Below are positions 15,322-26,361 of a DNA stretch of 64,000 nt, piece by piece (position 1 is the first letter of the stretch; every line of letters starts with the position of its first letter). The DNA lies in contig NZ_AP025018.1 in NCBI RefSeq assembly GCF_019977735.1, positions 8,312,580-8,376,579 of the forward strand, in the 5' to 3' direction. A program made the translations under genes and the position numbers. Source of the stretch: Calothrix sp. PCC 7716 (lineage in GTDB: Bacteria > Cyanobacteriota > Cyanobacteriia > Cyanobacteriales > Nostocaceae). A model generated the notes under the pieces. That model was not told the origin of the DNA and did no database searches. It saw nothing but the letters and a program-made list of their open reading frames with translations.

Positions 15322-15708
15322 AGTGAATATAGTATATTTTTATGCTAGCTTATAATTATATCTAGATTTTTGAAAAAATAACATTAATTTTTACGAACGA
15401 AATTACAAACATTGTATAGTTTATGCTTTACAAAGCTTGTATGCTTGATTCTTTGGATGACAAATCAATGCCATTGACTAGAGTGATATAGAAATAACTC
15501 TATAACAAAGCACAAGTTGTCTTAATTTGGCATCTTCACAAAAATTCAAGCATCAGCTATAATCAAGAATAGTTCTTATGCTATTAACGACGGTTTGAAT
15601 TTCTTGGTCATTAAAAGAAGTATAGCAAGCATTAAAGAGTAATTTATCTCCAGACTGTAATATTTATTACATTGCACAGGCTTTCTATGCCTGTGCTACA
15701 TAGGGAGG
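15322..15708. other. Gene-free region between cheA and the antitoxin gene
   Basis: AT-rich with no supported frame. It ends with a GCACAGGC/GCCTGTGC hairpin near the cheA stop. It probably contains the promoter of the minus-strand antitoxin gene next to 15322. Confidence 0.4.
15674..15696. terminator. Hairpin downstream of the cheA operon
   Basis: GCACAGGC and GCCTGTGC form a perfect 8-bp stem with a 7-base loop, 13 bp past the stop of the cheA 3' part on the minus strand. It is likely the end of the signalling operon, although no U-run follows. Confidence 0.55.
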
Positions 15709-16944
15709 CTAACCTTTAACGAATACGTGTGTTAGACCATTAGCTTGGTTATCCATTAAGCCATCAACTGTGGCGATGAATTCATGTTCTAAATATGGTT
15801 TAGTCATGTAAGCTGTGGCGCCTAATGCTTCGGCGAGTTTACGATGTTTTTCGGCACTACGCGAGGTTAAAATTATGACTGGCTTTTCAGATAAGCTAGT
15901 GTTTTGACGGACATTTGATAATAGTTCAAAGCCGTTCATGCGTGGCATTTCTAAGTCTGAGACAACTAACTGAATTTCTGGATGTCGCTGTAGTTGTTCG
16001 ACTGCTTCAATACCGTTTTGAGCTTGTATTACTTGATAACCTGATTTTTGTAAGGTTAAAGATATTGTTTGCCGTAAACTAATGGCATCATCGACTACTA
16101 ATACTACTTTTTCATTTTTGTTTTTTGTTGGTTTTGCTTGAGGTAAAATTTTGGCGCCTTGCGAATGATTATTATCGTTGGATGCTGCGAGCATTGGTGC
16201 TGGTGTTATGGTTGCTGACATCGACAAAGCTTTTTTATTAGCTCCGGAAAATGCAGGCAGTGACATAACCTCAAGAGATGCTTGCATTTCACTTGATTCT
16301 AAAAGTAGCGAACCATCGATTACTAAAACGAGGTTGCCGTTTGCAAGACTAGAACAACCATAGATAAACTTAGGAGGAGCTATTGTAGAACTTAAAGGAC
16401 GAATTACAAGCTCTTGTTCACCAATAATTTGGTCAACTTCTAAAGCTAATATGTCTTGGTTTCGGCGCAGTACTAATACTGGATTTACTACTTCTTCACG
16501 GTCTTGTATTATGGTGCTGTGATTCACATTGGCGCCGCTTCTAAATGAGCCACTGTAGTATAAAAAGTCGGAAAGGTTACGTAAACCTACCATGCGCTCG
16601 TCTTTGCCAGTGTTCCAATGTAGAACTTTTCTACCCTCAAATTCTTTAATTTGCTCAGAAGATGGCAACAAGATTTTTTCGATACTATCTAACAGCAAGG
16701 CATAAACGGCACCTCCTGCTTGAACAATCATTAACTGGTCGGTAGTCATAGAAAATGGTATTTTGAGTACGAATGTTGTTCCTTGGTTAGGGAGCGAATA
16801 AACTGATATCGAACCATCAAGAGCTTGTAACTGGGTTTTTACTATGTCTAACCCAATACCACGTCCAGAAATTTCACTAACTTGACCAGCTGTTGAAAAC
16901 CCAGGAGAAAATAATAGCTCTAACAGTTCTTCGTTGGTTGAATG
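15709..16944 (-). pseudogene. 3' part of cheA, separated by the IS (ATPase F/G2 boxes, CheW-like, receiver)
   Basis: The frame begins at the insertion point and reads HSTNEELLELLFSPGFSTAG, then SGRGIGLDIVKTQ. These are the F and G2 boxes of a CheA ATPase domain. A CheW-like regulatory domain follows (about 120 residues, from MTTDQLMIVQAGGAVYALLL). A C-terminal receiver domain comes last (VVLVVDDAISLRQ, phospho-acceptor in VVSDLEMPRMNG, Lys in MTKPY). Removing the IS and one 4-bp duplicate fuses it in frame with 18363-20882 to give a 1,251-residue CheA-receiver hybrid kinase. A GTG at 16960-16962 inside the IS end could in principle start a truncated product. Confidence 0.9.
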
Positions 16945-16948
16945 GTAT

Positions 16949-18362
16949 CTCATATCTTGCACCTGGAAATTTGGATGTCAATTCCTTGACTCAGTAGCAA
17001 GTCTCTCATCTGTTCGATATGTTGTAAAAGAAGTAACACTACTAAATGGGGAAATATAGTTTGGAATGCAATTTCTGCTGCTTCACCCCAGTCAGGTAAG
17101 TCGCCGTTGGCGCCCGATGTCGATAAATAAGCCCAATGTGCCAAAACATAAGATATCAGGGACAACACTAACCAGCGATAAACCCCTAGGAGGGTTCCTT
17201 GTCCAAAGCGATGTAATCCAAAACGGTGTTTTGCGGTTTTAAACCAACCCTCTATCTGCCATCTTCGTTTACCCCACCAAGAAATAGTGCTTGCTTTGAG
17301 GGCTTTGGTTGAAATAACAAATCGTTTCTCATACTTACCGTCATGACGCTTAAAATAATACCAGGATATATAGACAGGAAATTTTAAACCCTGAAGGTAA
17401 AGTTGCTGTCCTCGTTTGTGTAATTGGGCGACACTGCGCCCATCAACTAACTTACGGGTACAAGCTATGCCAGCAATTATGTGAAATTTTTTCTCTCGAA
17501 CACCGTGTATAAATTGGATACTGCCGAAGCCTGTATCTACTAAAACCATTACCTCTTTAAAGTGCTTGGTTAATTTTTTAGGTAAAGATTTAACCATTTT
17601 TAATCCTAATCTTGCTGGGGAAGTGGCGCCTTTCCCCCTCCAAACACGGAAGCTCCAGGGTATTCGCCACCGACCAACAACTAAGTACACCACAACCAAA
17701 TGCATACCTCGTTTTCCGTGGTAAACGCTGATTAAGCTTTCAAGCCCCTTAAATTTTCCGGCTTTCTCCAAAGTTGTTAGGTCAATAATAACTTGTAAAA
17801 ATGGTTGGCGCCCCAACGAACGCTCAGATAAAATCTCCTTAATAATACGGTTACGGGCAGTGCGAATCACACCTCTAGTTGACCAATTATAAACGTTGAG
17901 AAATCTGCTTAAGGCGCTAGCTGACTTACTTTTACTGTGTTGAGGTAGAGGATAACCTTGTGCCTCTAAAAACATCCCAAACATCGCTTCGAGATTTTCT
18001 TGTTGGTAGGTAGAAGGCATCAATGACAGCAAAGTGTAAACTAGATTTTGGGCGTGGGCAAGAATTGAAACCATATTTCTTGCTTATTCATATAAACTTC
18101 AACGCCCTTTTTCTCATGTTTTGGCGCCACAATGCAAATTAAATTCATTATCACTTACTGCTAACAGTATATTTGTATGTATTTTTCAATTCAATGGCGC
18201 CATTATCAAATGAAAATTCAGCTTTAAAATACGTATTAATATGGTGCCTCGTAGTCAAAAATATGTTCTTTCATACTTAGGTAATAAAATTATCTTTTGG
18301 TTATAGTTTTACCATCTCTAATTGGCTTTATACGGGTTTTTACGTTAGGTGCAAGATATGAG
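16949..18362 (-). mobile_element. Complete insertion sequence, 1,414 bp, inserted in cheA
   Basis: The ends are perfect 16-bp terminal inverted repeats: CTCATATCTTGCACCT at 16949-16964 and its complement at 18347-18362. A 4-bp direct duplication GTAT flanks the element (16945-16948 and 18363-18366). One full-length transposase gene fills it. Intact ends, identical duplications and an open transposase frame indicate a recent insertion. The DDE transposase resembles the IS4/IS701 superfamily, and a 4-bp duplication would suit the IS701 type. The exact family needs a comparison with known elements. Confidence 0.95.
16950..18074 (-). CDS. IS4/IS701-like DDE transposase
   Basis: The 374-residue protein has an RNase H-like core. 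A first acidic site lies in LQVIIDLTTLEKAG, a second in VMVLVDTGFGS, and a third in WWGKRRWQIEGWFKTAKHRFG. The Trp-Gln-Ile-Glu with downstream Lys is the Y(2)R(3)E(6)K-like signature of the IS4 superfamily. The N-terminal part (SKSKSASALSRFLN) is a helical DNA-binding region. The TGA stop lies inside the left terminal repeat, so the gene uses nearly the whole element. No frameshift is seen and it appears functional. Its transcription runs the same way as the interrupted cheA. Confidence 0.92.
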   Translation of the reverse strand: MVSILAHAQNLVYTLLSLMPSTYQQENLEAMFGMFLEAQGYPLPQHSKSKSASALSRFLNVYNWSTRGVIRTARNRIIKEILSERSLGRQPFLQVIIDLTTLEKAGKFKGLESLISVYHGKRGMHLVVVYLVVGRWRIPWSFRVWRGKGATSPARLGLKMVKSLPKKLTKHFKEVMVLVDTGFGSIQFIHGVREKKFHIIAGIACTRKLVDGRSVAQLHKRGQQLYLQGLKFPVYISWYYFKRHDGKYEKRFVISTKALKASTISWWGKRRWQIEGWFKTAKHRFGLHRFGQGTLLGVYRWLVLSLISYVLAHWAYLSTSGANGDLPDWGEAAEIAFQTIFPHLVVLLLLQHIEQMRDLLLSQGIDIQISRCKI

Positions 18363-20882
18363 GTATGAATCAGAAATCAAGCCAAGGTCAATACCTTTTT
18401 TACGAATTTTATCGAAGTTTAAACCCTGTCCATCGTCGCTAACTTCAATGATTGTTTGGCTACCTTGATGATATGCTCGAATCGTAATTACACCAGAAGA
18501 GGATTTACCTAGTTTTTGCCTTTCTTCTGGCGCCTCAATACCGTGGTCAAATGCGTTACGCACCAAATGTAACAAGGGGTCGTAGAGCTTTTCCGAAATC
18601 GCTTTATCTACTAGTACTTGAGTTCCAAATAGTTTGACATCAGCTTTTTTGTTGTAAACGTTTGCGAGGTTTCCAACTAGTTGGGGGAAGCGATTTAAAA
18701 TGTTCGCTAGCGGCGCCATGCGTGCTTCTACAATATTATCGATAATATTGAGGGTTAAATTTTGATTCTTTTCATGAACTTGTGTTGATTGACGTAAAAT
18801 TAAATCGAGTGACTCACCTATTTCTTGTAACTGTAAGGTTTCTTCTTGTGCTGAGTGCAACGCCATATAAAATTCGCTGTAGTCATCCATTTCTAAAGAA
18901 TCAAAAGCAACACTTGCAACCTTTGTTGTCGCTTGGTCTTTGTGTGACTGCATCTGAAGCGGTAAATCGCGTAGTATACCTATTGTTGCTTGATGTCTTT
19001 GAATATGTTGAGATAACTGCTCAATAACTTGTTGAAGTTGCTCATCTTGTAAGGTTCTACGTTTATGATAAATTAACAATTCTCCTGCGAGATAATTAAG
19101 ACGCTGTAATCCATCAACATCGACCCTTACAAACGAACGCTGGCGAAGATTTTTATTATTAGTTGCAGACTGTAATTTTTCCTTATTAATTGCTTCTGAA
19201 GGTATATTAACTGCGTTGGCTGTACTTGCGACACTTATAACTGTATCACCGAGTTCAGATTCGTCGGTGCCTTCATTAATGGTTGGTTCATCGTCTTGCA
19301 ACTTGGTGTTTGTGTTACCGATGCTAGGAAGCTGTACATTTTGATATAAACCAGAATTTTGAATGGCGGTTTCAGCTATATTTGCACTAAAGGTAGTGGT
19401 TATTTCTTCACCCCATATAGCCTCAATACCACTTTGAATTGGTTCTACAGGCGCCTGTGATACTTCTTTAATTTCAAGTAGTTGTTGTAATTTTAGATTA
19501 TCGCTCCAATTTTTTTCAGCAGCAGTAAGAGGAGGATAGCTTTTATACTCTTGTGCTAATTTATTAATTCGATTTTGCAGAAACTCTATAATGGGTGAAT
19601 CAATATCTACCTTGGCGTATCGGTATTTAGCAACGTTAAGTAACACATTCAAAATTACGCCCTGACGATATATTGACAAGCTAGGTGTATCGCCTTCGTC
19701 GTATAGGAATAACCAAAACTCACTCAACCAAGTTTCAACATAATCAACAACATTTTCTACTCCTGTTTTGGGAATGATTAGTGATAAGCTTAATTCTTTT
19801 TCAGGAATATTTAACTCATGATTAAACCAACCTAAAATATAACGAATTATTTTTAAATATAGTTTAGCGGTAGTAGGCTTTAAAGGCTCATCTTGAGTAG
19901 AATTTGGATTTGTGATAAAATTATATAGCTTTTCTACTTCGCTTCTAAGAGAATATGCTTCTTTTGATGAAGATGTAATTCGACTTGTTTCTTCGATTTT
20001 TGGTTCTGGTTGTATAGTGTCTTCTTGATATTCTCCAATATGATTATCAGAAAAATTAATAGTATACATATTATCGGGCATTGCATACGATGCAACTTGA
20101 GATAATGAAAGTAACGCTTCAGAAGGTTCTCCTCCACGTGTACGGTCACCTGCCAGTACATCAACGCGAGCTTTCTGTAAATTATCTGAGCTAGCTTGAG
20201 CAATTGCAAGCGCAGCATTAGGGTTTGCATCTAAAGCAGCTACCATAGATAAAGCAATTGCACCAAATCCAGGTAAATTTAAAGATTCTGCCAATCCTAA
20301 AAATACTTCAGCTTGAGAACGTAAAAACTCTGCCAACTCGTCATTTTCTGGTGGCGCCTGTTCTAATATTTGGGCAATACTATCAATACGCTGAGACACA
20401 CCCGTCTCAAATATCGACAAAACAATATCAAATCCCAACTCCTCTGAAGTTGGAATATAAACTTCGGCGCCAAAAGCATCACCGAGTTTTTCTTGTAACT
20501 GAGCAAACACCGAAGCTGCACGCTGAAGAATATCATCGTTGTCAACGGTAGTTTTAGTAATTTCAGCAGTTACAGGCAACTGTAAACACTCATACGCCTG
20601 AAATAAAAGTGTTTGTAGCTGTGAATCAATTACTACATCAGGACTATAAAGTGCCTTAAAAATATCTTCGAGTGAATGAGCAACCTTATTTATAACATCG
20701 AGTCCAACATTCGCGGCGCCACCCTTGAGTGTATGAGTCGCGCGCATTAAGTTATGAACTTTAGCAGTGCTGTAATCATCAGCCAAACCAAAAAGTTCTT
20801 CCTCAATAGTTTGTAATAACTCTGGAGCTTCAGTTAAAAAGTAAATATAACCCTGCTCTCTAATAGAGGCGTCTGTAATCAT
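18363..20882 (-). pseudogene. 5' part of cheA hybrid kinase (Hpt, dimerisation, start of ATPase)
   Basis: Residues 1-110 form an Hpt domain with the phospho-accepting His50 in ATHTLKGGAANVGL. A long weakly conserved, acidic linker follows, then a dimerisation helix pair (VDVDGLQRLNYLAGELLIYH) and the start of the CheA ATPase domain, with N box LVRNAFDHGIEAPEER and G1 box SDDGQG. The frame then runs into the IS after codon 840 (Tyr) and stops five codons later. The insertion falls between the G1 and F boxes, so this product lacks a complete ATP site and cannot phosphorylate. It is the last gene of the MCP-CheW-CheY operon and the key kinase of that pathway. Confidence 0.93.
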
Positions 20883-20927
20883 AATAAAAGTTAAAAATTA
20901 TAAGTTAGGGCAGCACCTGTTTTATTC

Positions 20928-20998
20928 CTCTGTGTCCTCCCTGTCTCTGTGGTAAGAAAAATAATTTTTACCACAGAGGCACAGAGAAACAGAGAGGG
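20928..20998. repeat. Inverted repeat between the MCP and cheA genes
   Basis: CTCTGTGGTAA (20945-20955) is mirrored at 20968-20978, inside a longer imperfect palindrome of the CCTCTGTG...CACAGAGG type common in filamentous cyanobacteria. Being inside an operon, it may reduce or process the distal transcript. Confidence 0.7.
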
Positions 20999-21002
20999 AG
21001 GA

Positions 21003-24000
21003 TTAGTGTACTTTGAATTTGCTTGCGCTGGACAGCAACTCTTGCGCCATTTCAGAGAGTTGGTTGAAGACGGTGGTAATGTTGCTTGCTTCGGCGGAAG
21101 TTTTGTTAGCAATTTTTGCTACGTCTTTCATTGAAGCTGTTACCGATACTGATTGCAACATTTGCCCTTGTGTTGCGTCGGTAATTTGTTGTAATAGCTG
21201 ACTAATTTCGGCAGTTGCTACCACAATTGCATTCAAGCTCAACCGGGTTTGGTTAACTAGGTTTGTACCTTCTACTACCTGTTGAATACCAGTTTCCATT
21301 GCTACAGCAACTTCGCCTGTTTCTTCTTGAATTTCTTGCACGAGTTTCTCAATTTCAATGGTTGCTGCTGCTGACTGACGTGATAGCGAGCGTACTTCGT
21401 CTGCAACTACCGCAAATCCTTTACCGTATTCTCCTGCACGGGTTGCTTCAATTGCCGCGTTAAGCGCAAGTACGTTAGTTTGAGTCGCGAAGTTACTAAT
21501 TAGGTTTACAACTTTGGAAATTTTCTGCGAAGATTCTGAGAGACGCTTAATTTTTTTACTCGTTTGAGAAACAGTCTCGCGAATTCCTTGAATTGCCTCT
21601 ACCGTCAGGTTCATGGCTTCATCGCCAGATTCTACAGTTTGGTTAGCTTGTTGTACTGCTAATTGTACTAACTCAGCGTTACCTACAACTGCTTGCGTCG
21701 AATCTACCATTTGCTGAATTTCGCCCAAAGCTTCGTTTAGTTCTTTCGATTGCTGCTGCGCTAAGTGTGTTAGTCCCGATAGCGATGCACTACTTTGGCT
21801 CGAAGTTGATGCTACTTGTTGCGCTGCTCCTTGTACTTGAACGACGATTTGACGCAATGCTTGTAGGGTGTTGTTGTATGCATCTGCTATTGTGCCCAGT
21901 TCATCTTCGCTTATTGGCGCCCGTACTGTTAAGTCACCGTTTAGCGCTGGACGCACGGCAGAAAGTAACTGCATGGCGCCTTTTTGTAGATATTCTTTAG
22001 CTTCTTTTTCACGTTCTACAGCTTGAGCAACTCGTGTTGATTGCGATTGAAGTTGCTCTAAGTACTCGGTTTGTTGCAGTGCAATTCCTAATTGGTCACC
22101 AATACGCGACAGCAAACTAATTTCAGATTCTTCCCACTCACGTGTACCAGAGTTTTCAAATGCTGCCAACATACCCCAAAGTTTGGAACCTTGGAAAATT
22201 GGCACAATCGCATAAGATTTAACTTGGTATTCATCTAATACTTCTGTGTAACAAGACGGGAAACCTGCATTGTGAATATCTGGTCTAACATATGCTCGAC
22301 GGTTACGTAATTCACCACCTTCTGTAGCTCTTAAGTAAGTATCTACACTAGCTTCACTAGTAGCGAACAAAGTCCGTATATTATAACAACTGCTGATGCT
22401 TTCTTGGAGACGAGGAATTTTATTTTGCTTCTCTAATAGCGATACCCAACCATCACCAACCGATTCCGCAACAAATAAACCACTCCAATCAGGATTAAAA
22501 CGATACACTGTTACACGGTCGGTTTTGAGAAGCGCACGTACTTCTTTTGTCGCAATATTAAAAATGGACTGCATATCCATCGACTGACGAATTTTGTCAA
22601 TGACATTTGCTGCATCCCGGTCACGTTTTGCCGCTTTTTCAATTTCTTGATTTTTCTGTTGCAACTGGTGCAAGTACTCAACTTGTTGTAATGCTACACC
22701 TAACTGGTCGCTAACACGCACTAACAAATTAACTTCGGTTTCTTCCCACTCGCGTGTTCCACTATTTTGATATGCTGCTAGTAATCCCCACAGAGTATCT
22801 CCTTGAAAAATTGGTACAATTACATAAGCGCGAGCTTGATACTGTTCTAATATTTGAATATGGCAGTCAGCATGACCCATTGCGTACATGTCATTGGCAA
22901 CAAAATACTCGCGGTTACGATATCTTCCACCTTGAGTTTCTTGCAAATAAGTATCTGCCCAAATTTGTCCACCGTTTGGTCCAACCAAACGCACCCAGTT
23001 ACCGCTAACTGACTCAGCAACAAACTCTCCACTCCAGTCAGGTTTGAATTGGTATACAACAACCCGGTCAGCATTTAGCAATGAACGAATTTCTTTAGTA
23101 ACTGTGCTAAAGATAAAGTCAACATCAAGCGACTGACGAATTTTATCAATAATGCTGGTAGCGGAAGAGTCTAACGCAGCTAGTTTTTGCGCTTTTTGTG
23201 ATTGTCGTTGCAATTTCTCGAATGTTTCAGCTTGTTGCATTGCCGCTCCTAAAAGTGCAGCAACTTGCTCCATCATCGTAACTTCAAACGCTTCCCATTT
23301 ACGAGGCGCCGAGTGTTGATAGGTTGCTAAAAATGCCCAAAGTTTATTTTCTTTGAAAATGGGAACAGTAAGATAAGCTTTTGCTTCAAATTGTTCTAAC
23401 AGTTCCATATAGCAGGGAGGGAAACCCGCTTCTTTAACATCATCAACAACAAAAGTAGTTTTTTGCTGGTAACGACCACCTTTACTATCTTGCAAGTAAG
23501 TGTCTTTATTTTTATAAACATCGGCAAGATTGCGGATTGAGTCGCAATGACCGTTTTCTTTTAGCAACGCTTGGTTAATTTCTTCCTTATTTTTAAAAGG
23601 AATCCAACCTTTAGCTATTGACTCAGCAATAAATTCACCGCTCCAATCTGGGTTAAAACGATAAACGACTGTACGGTCTGCTTCTAACAAACGACGGACT
23701 TCTGCGACTGTTGTTTGAAGAATGCTGTCAAAAAGAGATGTATCAGTGACAGTTGCGGTAAGAGCTTCACCGATTTTACGAGTTAAAGCAATTAAGCTTT
23801 GCTGACGTTCAGCAGTGCGAGCTAGTTGTTTAGACTGTTCTTGGGTTTGTTGTAGTGTCTCAACTTGCAGTACCGCAACACCAAAATTGGCTGCAAATTG
23901 ATTTAATAATTTGACTTCCCACTCTTGCCATTCACGAGTATTAGAGTTTTGGTAAGCTGCTAATAGACCCCATAATTTGTTACCTGCGAATACGGGAACT

Positions 24001-25034
24001 GTAGCATATGCTTTAATTTCAAATTGTTCAAGAATCTCAACGTGGCAAGGTGAGTGACCCATCTTATAGATGTCGTTTGCTATCAAGTTTTCATGACGTT
24101 TGTAACGTCCACCTTGAGTTTCTTGGAGATGGGTATCTTCCCAAACGGTTTTAATATCATTACCAACTAAACGCATCCAACCACCAGCAACTGATTCAGC
24201 GACAAACTCACCACTCCAGTCAGGGTTAAAGCGATAAACAGCAACTCTATCGCATTGCAACATCTGGCGAATTTCTTGGGTAGTAGCTTGAAAAATTCGG
24301 TCGAGACTCGATGCACGTTGAATTTTGTCGATAACTTTGACGAAAGACTGATGCTCTTCTTCTTGACGCTGAAGTTGCTTTTGGTATTCAAAGCTAACTA
24401 TTTTGCTCTTACACTCAGCACAAAGCTGCGAGAGTAAAGTAATTTCAGATTCTTGCCAAGTGCGCGCTATTCCACAACTGTGAACTACCAGTAAACCCCA
24501 AACATTGCCTTCGAGGATAATAGGTAAACTCAAACTCGATTTAACTTGGTATTTATCGAGTAACTGTGTTTGATAAGCGCTTAGTTCGACTAAATTATTT
24601 TGAACTTGAATGATTACAGGTTCTAAATATTCTGTGTTTGTTTCCAAACCAAACAAAACAGCAGGTAAAGTTTCATTACGAGCAGGTGTCCACTTATTGC
24701 TTCTAGATTCAGCAATTACAACTCCAGAATCTTCGTTAGTAAAGCGATAAACAAAAACACGGTCAGTTTCAAGTTTTTCCCGGATTTCTTGTGCAAGCGT
24801 TGAAGTAAGAGTATTAATATCCCCTGCTTTATGTATTGATGACGCTATGCGTGCGAACATCTGGCGCCATACTTTAAACTGTTGTTCAGGACTGTCAGTA
24901 TTAGAATTATTTTTGGAATTAGCTAATTCCATTACATCTTGACTCGAAGCTACAGGTGCCATATTTTCTAAATTATTATTTTCAGTTTTTTCCTCAGTCG
25001 AATAATGTCCGTTTTCTTGATACACACTACTCAT
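21003..25034 (-). CDS. Methyl-accepting chemoreceptor with five GAF domains (cyanobacteriochrome photoreceptor, PixJ/PtxD-like)
   Basis: The 1,343-residue soluble protein has GAF domains at about 60-210, 232-392, 412-602, 625-785 and 808-990. A HAMP-like segment follows ([11 protein letters not shown], about 1030-1060), then an MCP signalling domain with the conserved hairpin ([20 protein letters not shown]). GAF2 and GAF4 have the bilin-binding Cys-His motif (C330-H331, C724-H725). GAF3 and GAF5 have Cys-Tyr (C541-Y542, C928-Y929) plus a second Cys in an insertion (C497, C883), as in insert-Cys cyanobacteriochromes that sense violet/blue light. GAF1 lacks a chromophore Cys. Four light-sensing modules of two classes on one receptor predict multicolour phototaxis control through CheW and CheA. 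The locus matches the Pix/Ptx type, but CheA is broken. Confidence 0.93.
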   Translation of the reverse strand: MSSVYQENGHYSTEEKTENNNLENMAPVASSQDVMELANSKNNSNTDSPEQQFKVWRQMFARIASSIHKAGDINTLTSTLAQEIREKLETDRVFVYRFTNEDSGVVIAESRSNKWTPARNETLPAVLFGLETNTEYLEPVIIQVQNNLVELSAYQTQLLDKYQVKSSLSLPIILEGNVWGLLVVHSCGIARTWQESEITLLSQLCAECKSKIVSFEYQKQLQRQEEEHQSFVKVIDKIQRASSLDRIFQATTQEIRQMLQCDRVAVYRFNPDWSGEFVAESVAGGWMRLVGNDIKTVWEDTHLQETQGGRYKRHENLIANDIYKMGHSPCHVEILEQFEIKAYATVPVFAGNKLWGLLAAYQNSNTREWQEWEVKLLNQFAANFGVAVLQVETLQQTQEQSKQLARTAERQQSLIALTRKIGEALTATVTDTSLFDSILQTTVAEVRRLLEADRTVVYRFNPDWSGEFIAESIAKGWIPFKNKEEINQALLKENGHCDSIRNLADVYKNKDTYLQDSKGGRYQQKTTFVVDDVKEAGFPPCYMELLEQFEAKAYLTVPIFKENKLWAFLATYQHSAPRKWEAFEVTMMEQVAALLGAAMQQAETFEKLQRQSQKAQKLAALDSSATSIIDKIRQSLDVDFIFSTVTKEIRSLLNADRVVVYQFKPDWSGEFVAESVSGNWVRLVGPNGGQIWADTYLQETQGGRYRNREYFVANDMYAMGHADCHIQILEQYQARAYVIVPIFQGDTLWGLLAAYQNSGTREWEETEVNLLVRVSDQLGVALQQVEYLHQLQQKNQEIEKAAKRDRDAANVIDKIRQSMDMQSIFNIATKEVRALLKTDRVTVYRFNPDWSGLFVAESVGDGWVSLLEKQNKIPRLQESISSCYNIRTLFATSEASVDTYLRATEGGELRNRRAYVRPDIHNAGFPSCYTEVLDEYQVKSYAIVPIFQGSKLWGMLAAFENSGTREWEESEISLLSRIGDQLGIALQQTEYLEQLQSQSTRVAQAVEREKEAKEYLQKGAMQLLSAVRPALNGDLTVRAPISEDELGTIADAYNNTLQALRQIVVQVQGAAQQVASTSSQSSASLSGLTHLAQQQSKELNEALGEIQQMVDSTQAVVGNAELVQLAVQQANQTVESGDEAMNLTVEAIQGIRETVSQTSKKIKRLSESSQKISKVVNLISNFATQTNVLALNAAIEATRAGEYGKGFAVVADEVRSLSRQSAAATIEIEKLVQEIQEETGEVAVAMETGIQQVVEGTNLVNQTRLSLNAIVVATAEISQLLQQITDATQGQMLQSVSVTASMKDVAKIANKTSAEASNITTVFNQLSEMAQELLSSASKFKVH

Positions 25035-25065
25035 AATATAAGCACCTTAAAATTGTTAATTACGT

Positions 25066-25554
25066 CTAATTATGGATATTCCACATTGAAGAATCAATGA
25101 TAGCTTTTGCGTCGATACTGATAATCATTTGCTCATTACTATCAATAAAATACCCTTCTAAATAAGAAGCGATATCACGTGAAAACAAATCTATATTTGC
25201 AGGTTTTAATGAATCCATGTCAAGCGACTCTATATCCATTAATTGACGTACCAGCAAACCTAAATACTTACCATCTTTTCTAATTACGACTGCCATCATT
25301 TTAGTGGCAAGATTATGACTTCTAGATAATGTTTCGTAACCTAACATATTCTCTATATCTATAAGCCATAACATTTCACCGCGCCAGTTGTAAATTCCAG
25401 CAACACAGCTAGGCATTTGTGGTACACCACATATTTCTAATGGCGATACTTGTAATACTTCTGTAATATGAGATAAACAAATTACAGCAGTATCTTTATC
25501 ACCCAAGTGAAAAGTTAAGAATTTTTCTTCTTGTTGTTGCGTTTCTAACACCAC
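25066..25554 (-). CDS. CheW-like adaptor (PixI/PtxC-like)
   Basis: The 162-residue single-domain CheW protein contains FLTFHLGDKDTAVICLSHITEVLQV, then CVAGIYNWRGEMLWLIDIENMLG and IRKDGKYLGLLVRQLMDIESLD. This is the five-stranded barrel pattern of CheW, which links the chemoreceptor to CheA. The gene lies 31 bp upstream of the MCP gene on the same strand. Its length and motifs are normal. A hairpin of the AAACC..GGTTT repeat family sits between it and the CheY gene. Confidence 0.9.
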   Translation of the reverse strand: MVLETQQQEEKFLTFHLGDKDTAVICLSHITEVLQVSPLEICGVPQMPSCVAGIYNWRGEMLWLIDIENMLGYETLSRSHNLATKMMAVVIRKDGKYLGLLVRQLMDIESLDMDSLKPANIDLFSRDIASYLEGYFIDSNEQMIISIDAKAIIDSSMWNIHN

Positions 25555-25592
25555 TAACCCTTCGATATATTATTTACTTTACTAAAGACAAA

Positions 25593-25654
25593 GAAACCTG
25601 GTTTATACACATAATTTTAATTTATATTATAGGATATCAAATAAACCAGGTTTC
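25593..25654. repeat. AAACC(T/A)GGTTT hairpin between CheY and CheW genes
   Basis: GAAACCTGGTTTAT (25593-25606) is mirrored exactly by ATAAACCAGGTTTC (25641-25654), a 14-bp stem. It belongs to the dispersed palindrome family of this genome. Confidence 0.8.
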
Positions 25655-25671
25655 TACAAGTTTCTAGGTAC

Positions 25672-26043
25672 TTAACGCTTAATAAGTTGTTTAATAGCTC
25701 CTTCTAGTTCTTGTTTGTCAATTGGTTTAGAAATATAAGCATCGGCGCCTAGCATTGTACCCCACATTTTATCAACATCTGTATTTTTTGTTGAACAGAA
25801 AATAACAGGAATTTCGCTAGTTGTGGGGTTATTCTTTAGTTCTCTACAAATTTCGTAACCACTTTTACCAGGTAGTATAACGTCAAGAAAAATTAAATCG
25901 GGTTTGCTACTACTCAATTTTTCTTGCGCTTCCTCGCTACTCTTAGCACTAATTACAGAAAAACCTGCCTGTTGTAAGTAACGGCTAATAATTTCCATGT
26001 CAGTTAAGCCGTCTTCAACAACCAAAATAGTACTCATTGACAA
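25672..26043 (-). CDS. CheY-like response regulator (PixH/PtxB-like)
   Basis: This 123-residue single receiver domain has the acidic pair in ILVVEDGLTDME, the phospho-acceptor Asp in LIFLDVILPGKSGYE, Ser/Thr in PVIFCSTKNTD and Lys in AYISKPIDKQE. It has no output domain, so it acts by protein contacts, probably on the type IV pilus motor as PixH/PtxB proteins do. The first two possible ATGs are two codons apart. It is the third gene before cheA in the operon. The 317-bp gap upstream is unusually long for an operon and may hold an internal promoter. Confidence 0.92.
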   Translation of the reverse strand: MSMSTILVVEDGLTDMEIISRYLQQAGFSVISAKSSEEAQEKLSSSKPDLIFLDVILPGKSGYEICRELKNNPTTSEIPVIFCSTKNTDVDKMWGTMLGADAYISKPIDKQELEGAIKQLIKR

Positions 26044-26361
26044 TCACCTGTTGTTTTCAAAAAGAAACAAAAACTTTATTACTGTACTAATCGCTAGCTT
26101 TGTGTAAAATAAACACAGCTATTTATCAAAAATGAATTTATATAAGCGTGCAACAGCATTCAAATCAAGATAAGTATGAAAAATATCTTGAAGTACTACT
26201 TTGTACTTGGCACTTACAAATTGGTGCCTTATAAAAAGTCACCTTTACAGTTACCTTTATCTAATTGTGATGCATTGCTTTATAAATTGGCTCAGTAAAA
26301 CCACGTATAAAAAGCCGATAAAAAGCGCAAAATCATATATATTAAAGTAAAGAAATGTAGC
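26044..26361. promoter_or_regulatory. Long gap inside the signalling locus
   Basis: This is 318 bp without a gene. An AGCT..GTGT/ACAC..AGCT hairpin lies near 26096-26120. The length suggests an internal promoter for the cheY-cheW-MCP-cheA part, but I cannot point to a firm consensus. Confidence 0.35.
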
